From contig OV884011.1 of the NCBI GenBank assembly GCA_930367205.1, forward strand, positions 46,575,754-46,639,753: a stretch of DNA of 64,000 nucleotides. Reading direction: 5' to 3'. Every line of letters starts with the position of its first letter. The stretch's first letter is position 1. Shown piece by piece: positions 57,260 to 64,000 of the stretch. The notes beneath the pieces are model-generated. The model saw nothing but the letters and a program-made list of their open reading frames with translations, was not told the origin of the DNA and ran no database searches. The stretch comes from Acanthosoma haemorrhoidale (lineage: Eukaryota; Arthropoda; Insecta; Hemiptera; Acanthosomatidae). Made by a program: the position numbers and the translations under genes.

Positions 57260-58558
57260 ACAAAGATGTTAGGGCTGCTTAAGACCGCGTATGGCAAGTA
57301 CGGCCGTTGTAACACCGTGAAGATATGGTCCTCGCCAGGAATTACGAACAACATGATCCGAAGAGCCCTGAAGGATGCGTTCACGCCAGGAAAGACGCAC
57401 CACCTTTACGTGGGCAATGCGACTATTGGGACCGCATCAAACGACTATGGCGGACGGAGAGGATTGGGGCCGACCGCACATTCATTCGGTGTACCCTGCA
57501 GGTGGAAACCATCAGTCAAGAAGAGCGTCAACGGGAGGTTACCCTTGCCTTTCACCAGGGCAAAACGAACCACCGCGGGATCGAAGCAGCCCTGCAGGCC
57601 CTCAAGCGCAGATATTTTTGGTGGGGAATGAAGAACACTATCGCTAGCTTTATTGGCGCTAGTGACAAATGCCTCGCCACAAAATATGACCGACACCGCC
57701 TAGAGCAATGCAAAACGTGACCCCGACAGCAGACATACCACTGAAAAATGTACAAGTGGATACATTCACCTGGAGGGGGTACAAGTGGGTTACCGTCATA
57801 GACAGGTCTAGCAAAATGGCAATGTCTCAAGTCATAGCAGACCGATCGGCGAAAACAGTTGTGCAGAAATTACGCACATGTGCTATTTCTATGGCGTTCC
57901 CGATACAATCGCTTCCGACGGAGGACAGGAGTTTGATAATGCAGAGATGAAGGCCAAGGCGGCGGCCTTAGAGATCCGTTGGCATCTCAACACCCCAGGA
58001 CACCCGAAGAGTCGGGGGGACATTGAAAGACTACATAGTACGCTCAGTGACCTGCGTATCTACCACGGGGAAAAAGGGTTAGAACCGGGAGTGGCGATGG
58101 AGAAGGCCGTCACCGCACACAACCACTCGGTACATTCCGCCACAGGGTTCTCCCCGGTCGAGACGCTGTTCGGACTCAGAGGATATCGGAGAGATGCCAG
58201 GAGCACAGTTGTAGATGACGACATGGCAGCGTGCGTCGTCAATAATCGTATCGCACTGAGGAAGCAGTGGGCGGCCGTTCGGAGTAAGCTTGAAGAGAAG
58301 AAACGCCGTCGGGTGGCGCGAGACAACCTCCAGGTACGCGATATCACGGGGAAACTCAAACTCGGTGCAATCGTATATCGTCGAAAGAGCTCCAACAGAC
58401 TAGCACCATGCGAGGGGCCTTTCCGGATGATCGCCCTCCACGAACATAATGTAGTCACCATCGAGAGCATCACACCCCCGATAAAACTAAGTACGGTGCT
58501 TTTGGAGCAGCTGAAGGTTCTAACGGTGAAATCGGAGTGTCCCGGCGTTGCAATCTAA
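57260..58558 (+). pseudogene. Integrase of the Ty3/Gypsy element
   Basis: The zinc-binding part lies in the frame to 57720: 'FHQGKTNHRGIEAALQALK' (the two His), 'RRYFWWGM', then 'SDKCLATKYDRH'. The first of the two expected cysteines is replaced by Ser. The catalytic core begins with 'VQVDTFTW' (Asp at 57759-57761) in one frame. It continues after a shift at 57878 with 'IASDGGQEFDN' (Asp at 57917-57919) and 'GDIERLHSTL' (Glu at 58025-58027). The second Asp and the Glu are separated by exactly 35 residues, the canonical D-D-35-E. The C-terminal part (58100-58558, 'KLGAIVYRRK', 'GPFRMIALHEHNVV') is an SH3-like DNA-binding region and is open to its stop at 58556-58558. The enzyme would insert the element DNA; here it is split over at least two frames. 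Confidence 0.92.
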
Positions 58559-58790
58559 TTCCGGTCTGAGCTTGGGAGTGAAGGGTCTAAAATTCCTAGT
58601 CGGCGTATCACGCACTCGAGTCGACTATAGGTTGTGTTTGTCGGCTATTTTTAGTGTTGTATTATACGTTTATTTTGGTGGTAGTGTCGTTTTTTTTGTT
58701 GATGTTTTTTCTCTCTTCGTGTGCGTATTATAATTATTTTGTGTACAATGGAAGAACGTTTTTGTTTTGCTTGTCTTTTTATTGTATATT
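58559..58790 (+). other. 3' untranslated region with a candidate polypurine tract
   Basis: Between the integrase stop and the region shared by both LTRs lie 232 bp without a frame. A purine-rich run (gggagtgaaggg, 58574-58585) is the only good candidate for the polypurine tract that primes plus-strand synthesis. Such tracts normally touch the 3' LTR. The full LTR may therefore begin near 58586, with its first ~205 bp lost from the 5' copy. Confidence 0.45.
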
Positions 58791-59157
58791 TACTGATGCT
58801 TTGCCTGGGTAGATCTTAGTGCTCTTGGATATCAGCTTGTGAGGTACATTGCCACTGTTCGAAGTAGCACCTACCACCCACTGGGATATTTTGTCGATTT
58901 TGTACGAAATGTCGAGTTTTTAATTAATCCCCAGATAGATGAAGAATTCTTCTTCCAAAAACATAATATTATATATATATATATTATGGCTAGTGGCAAG
59001 ACAATGTTAAGCCTAATACAACAGGGCCTAATGTAAACAAAGCCTGTGTATAGATAGAGGATGAGAAGATAATAAAGCCAGTTAACAATCGAACCTGTGT
59101 GTATTATTACCATCTTTATTCTCTCTTTTTTGATCGTCTACAGCGGGAGACGATAAC
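58791..59157 (+). mobile_element. 3' LTR of the Ty3/Gypsy element (more complete copy)
   Basis: 367 bp shared with the 5' LTR apart from a ~135-bp block (about 58952-59087) that only this copy holds. That block contains a TA-rich tract (atatatatatattatgg, around 58970) suited to a promoter and an AATAAA signal near 59071. It thus looks like genuine LTR sequence lost from the 5' copy rather than an insertion here. The LTR ends 'gcgggagacgataac', as does the 5' LTR. The minimal boundary is used as start; see the note on the polypurine tract. Confidence 0.85.
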
Positions 59158-60573
59158 TTATATTTTACGATACATTATATCCTTGGATCTTCAGGAAGAA
59201 ACCGTGGTTCCCTTCACCATCGTACACTTTAGCTGGTTGGGTTTGAGGACAGATTCTTCTGCAGCTTTTTCAAAAGCTAAAAATACTTCCTTTCTAAGAG
59301 TGCCCTCTCTAACTATAATACGATATATTTATCTAGAACAGTCTATAGAAGATTTATTTGTTTGGATCCCTGATTTGCTCTCATCCTTCTTTACTCCTTG
59401 GTTAGAGATGGCAGGACGTCCTTTTGTTCTACTCCAATAGGTGTGGAATGCTTCCGACATGCCAAACGTACTACACTTTCGTAATAATTTATTAGGTCTG
59501 CCTTGAGGTCTTATAAAGTTTTGCTCTTGTACTCTTCCACATGTTTCTAGAATCATTTTGAGAATATTTTACCGTTAGATGAACGATATCTTCTGAATCT
59601 TTGGTAATCTCCCAGTTCTCGCAATCTAAAGCAATGTGACAAAAGGAATGTGGCAATTTGGAATGCATAGGTTTTGGAGCCAATAGGTGCAAAGAGCCCA
59701 AATTGTTGGAGTGAAATGCTAAGATGTATCTACAATTCAAAATAATCTAGCAAATTCAGCTGGTAAATATGTTCACGACTTTATGGCCTAGTACTTATGT
59801 TAGATATCGATAGCTGAATATATATATTTTTTAGTTTTCAGACCCTCATGAAAACTGAAATTGGCAGGAAGGTTTTCCTTTCAAATCAGGTATCCCATAC
59901 TTCTAAATTAAGGTCTCCATGTATATAGATCCAGAGCTGTGGTGTCTTACCACAAAACTTGTGCATTGCTAACTGAATAATAATTGGAGGATGTTTCAAT
60001 TTTTTCATTTAAAGTGCGAGGCTGTACTTTCAATCGGGTACAGTGTGCAGAGAGATGTTTTTAGCTTAGAAGAATAAATGTCCTATTTTTTTCTCTTTTT
60101 GAATACTAGTCAATGTATTTTGCAGAGTCAATGTCATACGCGAAATAACAAAAAATAAATCCTATTGAAATGTACTGGATTTAATTAATTACCTAATGTT
60201 GAAGCTGCCTAGCTCAAGGATTGTAAGTTTCGACTTTCAATGCTTATTGTTCATAGAAACACGATAAATCTCGGTTTGTCAATTATTCCTCACTGACCTC
60301 GCTTAAAATGGCTTTTAGAATGAATAGTAATTCCTAACCTTTCATCTTTAGTAACTTAACAGTCGAATACATTTGTTGCTATGTATAAGTATTAACCCTA
60401 TACTGGTTATGAATACATTGTTGTATTTGTACTGTAACCAAATCTGCATACTTGGAGGTGTTGCTTAGTAAAACTTTTATTGACCGACCGCTATGGTTGA
60501 ACATACAGATAAACGGTAGACAATCGACCAGACTAAAAGTAGAGCCTCTCCCTTTAGTAAAAGTGTCTAAGTC
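59158..60573. other. AT-rich DNA with minus-strand protein-like fragments
   Basis: On the minus strand, overlapping frames at 59329-59556 and 59492-59740 read as fragments such as 'LHLLAPKPMHSKLPHSFCH', 'LETCGRVQEQNFIRPQGRP' and 'FGMSEAFHTYWSRTKGRP'. They are more protein-like than most frames here and may be one decayed coding region with a frameshift around 59500-59550. I do not recognise the family. The remainder (59760-60573) holds nothing I can support. Confidence 0.35.
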
Positions 60574-60885
60574 CTAAGTGCAGGCATGCAGAGAGGTAAG
60601 GTATCCGAGAGCGCAGTAAGCATTATGAGGACAATAGAAGGCTGCTAAATGGTTTGTGAAGGTTGTATGAAGGCGCGCGTTGCCTTCACGGGGACAGTTC
60701 AAGGGAGGCCGATGCCCCTTGCCGAATTTCACCCCACACCCTCTCACGCCGGCAACAATGCCAGCGTATATCTCTATTTTAGAATAGGTTTTCTTTTTCG
60801 TAGACACTTTTTTTGGTGGGCGTAAGCCCCTTGTTGTATATTCAATGTAGAGTTCGCGTTTATTGTTGTACAAGAGCAGTTTCAA
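60574..60885 (-). other. 103-codon open frame in a GC-richer patch, unrecognised
   Basis: The frame is basic in its first half and Cys/His-bearing near its end, with no recognisable motif arrangement. The patch 60590-60760 is richer in G+C than its flanks. It may be part of a mobile element; no function is assigned. Confidence 0.15.
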
Positions 60886-62623
60886 TTGAGGAAAGCTATA
60901 TCAGATAATATAAAAAAAAAAACTGTCCCTTATATCTGTGAAAAGAGAAACTCACACCACCTCATCTTAGAATTTTTTTTTTATCACTTAACACAATATT
61001 TTGTCATTTCTCTTATGGAATATACCGACAAAAGGTTAAATATTTTCTTTAATTTGTAGGGTTTTGTTAGTTTTTGCAAGACCCACATTGTTTATGTTCT
61101 TGTAATTAAGTATCATGTTCAACCAAGAGACATGGAAGCCTTACATAGAGGATCCATTTGATAACACGATGAAATGAAACTGCATATATAAATATCTCAA
61201 TGTTCTGTTTAGTAAAGTGTCATATGTGTTGGACATACTTTTTTTTTATTGATTAAAATTTGATTTGAAACTTTTTTTACAACCCTTCTCATGTGCAACA
61301 TAGCGACGTAATGGCATCGAGGTTCCATATAATGTTGTCAAAGCCAGTAATATGTATGTTGTCAATACCAGTAGTATTGAGAACTTGGTAAATCTCTAGC
61401 AGGTGTTACTAACTTCCAAAATAAAATGAAGTGTTTAAAAATTTATATATATTTAGTAGCTTTTTATAGAAAAAAATCCGAGACCCACGAGTTTCTGGCG
61501 ATATTGTACTTTTCACTTGGCGGCTTCTACATTTCTTTTATATATATATTATAAAATACAATTAAGTTTACAATTGCTGTTTAAAAAAAAAAGTGCTAGG
61601 CTGTTGATCTATGTAATCAGTTAGTATTAATTATAAATTGATTAAATAAAACACCTTTTAATCATGTTTTATAGCTCAAAAAGTTTTTTTTTTTTTTTCA
61701 AATAGAGTAATTCTGGTATTACAACTGGGTTCAAATCGAGAAAAGTTTATATCCATGAACCCTCATATTCACTGATCCACGTTAAAGTGCAATAACTTAT
61801 AAAAAACTTAAAGTAATATATGAAGAAATAAATGAATGAAACTAATAAGAAGGATATATACAATTGCGGTTTCTAAAGTTACCGGGAGGGGGAAGAGTGC
61901 CCCTGACCGCATCCCCTCTTTGCCGACTCATAGGAAACGAATGTTCTTAGCTGGAACTTTCATGAACGGCTAGTTCGAAAATATTGTGATGGTCAGGAAA
62001 ATACCTTTGTGAAACCCCCAAAACCGAGCATACTTCTTTGAAAAAGAGATTATTATTTAAGGAAGATATTTGTTGTATTTTTGGAGTATAGAAGAAAAAT
62101 GAATTGCCTTACGTTACATACAAGGAGATAAATATGTCCTAATAGTTTTCGACAAATACTGCGCTATCGGTAAAAACTCTGCGATTTGAGTAATTACCAG
62201 AATGAGTTATGCCACGGCAGGTTAAAACATTAAGCCGAACTCCTAAGTGAGTAGTCACTGTTCATACCGGAGAATATTAGCCATTTAAGCCAAGGAACCA
62301 GCGAACGAAGGGTGAGTTTAAGATGTAGGTCCAGGAATATTGGAGTATTTCTTCAAACGTTGAGATATTGGAAGAATTCCTAATTCTAAATTAATTTGGA
62401 ATTCCTCACAAACCAGGAAGCTTCCAGCGCTGGCCCAAGTATTTGGTTATACAGTGTTTGCAGCCGTGCCCAGAAGTACCTGCTAGTGCACAACTGTACA
62501 GGGCATGCGTAAGCATCCATAATATGTTTTCTTTGGAGTATTTTCAGGTGTGGGTTGAACCTTGATAATTAATTAAATCCACTTCTGTCGGCACGCATTT
62601 TTTTATTATTTATATAAAAAAAA
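60886..62623. other. AT-rich intergenic DNA, nothing assigned
   Basis: No supported frame, repeat pair or structure beyond A/T runs and a small GC-richer patch near 61880-61970 was seen. Confidence 0.5.
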
Positions 62624-62688
62624 ATGAGATCATTTATCAGAATTACTTATTGCCCAATGAGGCAGATTGTAATTTTATCATAATAAAA
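62624..62688 (+). repeat. LINE-tail repeat, hairpin copy
   Basis: It reads 'atgagatcatttatcag', then the hairpin AATTAC ... TTGCC-caatga-GGCAG ... GTAATT, then a 'tttatcataataaaa' tail. This is the closest match to the tail at 50276-50347, with only a few differences. No LINE coding sequence precedes it. A-rich sequence on both sides (taaaaaaaaa) could be a target duplication, but homopolymers make this uncertain. Confidence 0.75.
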
Positions 62689-64000
62689 GATGTTTTAAAA
62701 AAAAACAAAAAATTGTAAAAATACTATCTCTTTAGATTGCTTAAACTATCACTCGACTGAGAGTCACTGGGTGAATACTGTGGAGGTAGCATCTGAGCAT
62801 AATGGTTTAACCATCGAAAACAATGTGAAAAGTACCGAAAGAAAAATTAAAACATGTATATGTAGAATGAGAAAGAAAAGACCTCGATGGATCGAGGGAG
62901 CCAAGGTAATTAAGACCTTTAGTGTGTGCCAGGACAGCTGAGGTCTCCTTTACCTTAAAGCGAATCTTTGGCGAAGGGTCCGGCATTCGTGACCCTTCAG
63001 GAACGCGACTGCTCTCACAATTATCTCCTGCTACTGTTCTGCCAAGTTCGCTTATTTATTGATCAGATTCGTTTATAGTAAGGGCTGTGTTATTTTTATC
63101 CACTTGCCTTATCATTTTTCTTATGAAGTCTATTACCTGTATTGTAAAACATAAACCTAGGCGAAAGGCGTTTGCCCGGTACCTCAAAGAGAGTAGTACC
63201 TGTACCTATAGACTTTTTCCACATAAAATTATTTTTCTCTTCCTCCAGGTTATTGTACTTAAACAAAAACATTCCAAAGGTTTGTGACTATAATTTGCTT
63301 TTGTTCTCGGTAACAACGTTCGATTCCAACGGGACCGACATTCTCGGCAGCAGCTGAATTTTTTAACTGCGCATTTTCGGCTTCTACTGAGCGCAAAAGC
63401 ATCTGCAAGTTTTTTTTTACACGGGCTACTAACTGCTTCCCGGTATGAAGACCTCGGTTCAAATTTTAAACTGGACGTTCAATATATAGCCATTAATTGC
63501 CCGTTTTGTCCGTAAACTCCTATTAAACAAAATGAAAGCAATATCCATAAAATATTGCCCTCATCAAACAACCAAATTTTAACTTAATGGAATCAACAGG
63601 TGACAGTAGTTTACCGAGCAAGTTATGAAAGCTCTTAAAGTGAGTTTTTACGACCCATGGCGATTTCTTCGATCAAAATTCAACGAACCAGAACGAAATA
63701 AACCCCGTCTTTATAGCCTCGTTAATGACGCGTTTAACTCCTATAAATATTCAGAACGAAATATGACTTGACCTATATGGTAAACTGTTAATATAATTCA
63801 CAAATTAGAACTGTTTTTCATCAGGGATAAGGCTGCAGTAAAACCCAAGAACGCTAAATGAGTTTTCATTAGGTTTATTGGTTAATGTATTATGTTCCCA
63901 AGGGCCCGAGTTCACAGCTCAAGAACTGTTGTTTAATATTCTTTCACTGCCCTATTAATTTTAAATAGGTCGAAATTAGAGGGAATACTATTAGACATGG
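62689..64000. other. AT-rich DNA with one weak minus-strand coding remnant
   Basis: The minus frame 63259-63462 (67 codons) contains 'LQMLLRSVEAENAQLKNSA', a coiled-coil-like heptad pattern, and 'LHTGKQLVARVKKN' before it. The order is reminiscent of N-terminal regions in some invertebrate element-encoded DNA-binding proteins, but it is too short to assign. The plus-strand frames over the same DNA have no motifs. Nothing else is supported to the end of the window. Confidence 0.3.

Larger units (their letters stand above)
53764..59157 (+). mobile_element. Ty3/Gypsy LTR retrotransposon, near full length, inactive
   Basis: The 5.4-kb element has LTRs at both ends, a tRNA primer site, and gag, protease, reverse transcriptase, RNase H and integrase in that order. 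This protease-RT-RNase H-integrase order is the mark of Ty3/Gypsy as opposed to Copia. No envelope-like frame follows integrase. Frameshifts and stops occur in every domain, so no full protein can be made. The LTRs differ at roughly 3% of shared positions, so the insertion is neither very recent nor ancient. The element is much richer in G+C than its surroundings. I found no convincing target-site duplication. Confidence 0.95.

Noticed and set aside
58060..58473. 137-codon minus-strand frame
   Set aside because: Antisense to the integrase C-terminal region. Its Ser/Arg-rich translation reflects the opposite strand.
58839..59113. Opposed open frames inside the 3' LTR
   Set aside because: They lie in LTR sequence shared in part with the 5' LTR and have no motif. 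LTRs are regulatory, not coding.
1..64000. CRISPR array, operon, phage or plasmid features
   Set aside because: There are no regularly spaced repeats with unique spacers, no ribosome-binding-site-led gene strings and no prokaryotic gene density. The window is eukaryotic.

Overview
This is an AT-rich, intergenic or heterochromatin-like stretch of an animal genome. It has long A/T homopolymers, TA and CA microsatellites, no bacterial-style operons and no long intact reading frames. The mix of degraded elements (Ty3/Gypsy, Jockey-like LINE, piggyBac, pogo/Tigger, a possible tyrosine-recombinase element) fits an invertebrate, most likely an arthropod. A parasitic copepod is possible, but the species cannot be fixed from this sequence. 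I find no host protein-coding gene that I would defend. The one feature that looks like a functional host gene is a tRNA-Ile(AAT) on the minus strand at 6331-6404, followed by a Pol III T-tract.

Layout. 1-6300 is AT-rich DNA with old dispersed repeats. 6316-6404 holds the tRNA and its terminator. 6953-7817 holds two 130-bp near-identical direct repeats about 600 bp apart. 10310-10543 holds a fragment resembling a Crypton/DIRS-type tyrosine recombinase. 13100-13500 and 18139-18646 are GC-rich islands with short unrecognised frames. 20286-21097 is a pair of ~93-bp inverted repeats. 24430-24699 is a pogo/Tigger transposase remnant (minus). 30423-30505 and 37984-38099 are very short retroposed units bounded by target-site duplications. 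30706-30865 is a 39-bp tandem repeat that stays open as a 13-residue protein repeat. 34771-35290 is a TTAA-bounded, internally deleted piggyBac element that still encodes part of the catalytic domain. 38100-38434 is an unrecognised protein remnant (minus). 49491-50347 is the 3' end of a Jockey-like LINE. 53764-59157 is a nearly complete but broken Ty3/Gypsy retrotransposon with both LTRs, a tRNA-Phe primer site and recognisable gag, protease, RT, RNase H and integrase. 59158-64000 returns to AT-rich DNA with further remnants.

How the parts relate. The LINE at 49491 ends in a short hairpin-bearing tail (about 50276-50347). The same tail recurs without any LINE coding sequence at 37997-38086, 30434-30494 (reverse) and 62624-62688, and as a diverged copy at 14497-14550. 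At two of these sites the unit is flanked by 11-13 bp direct repeats, so it appears to have been retroposed alone as a 60-90 bp piece. This is the observation I rate most worth following. The piggyBac remnant is second: it has both ends, a 50-bp near-perfect palindrome at its left end and a readable transposase segment.

Limits: all identifications come from reading motifs by eye. No alignments, databases or folding programs were used, and identity counts are approximate.
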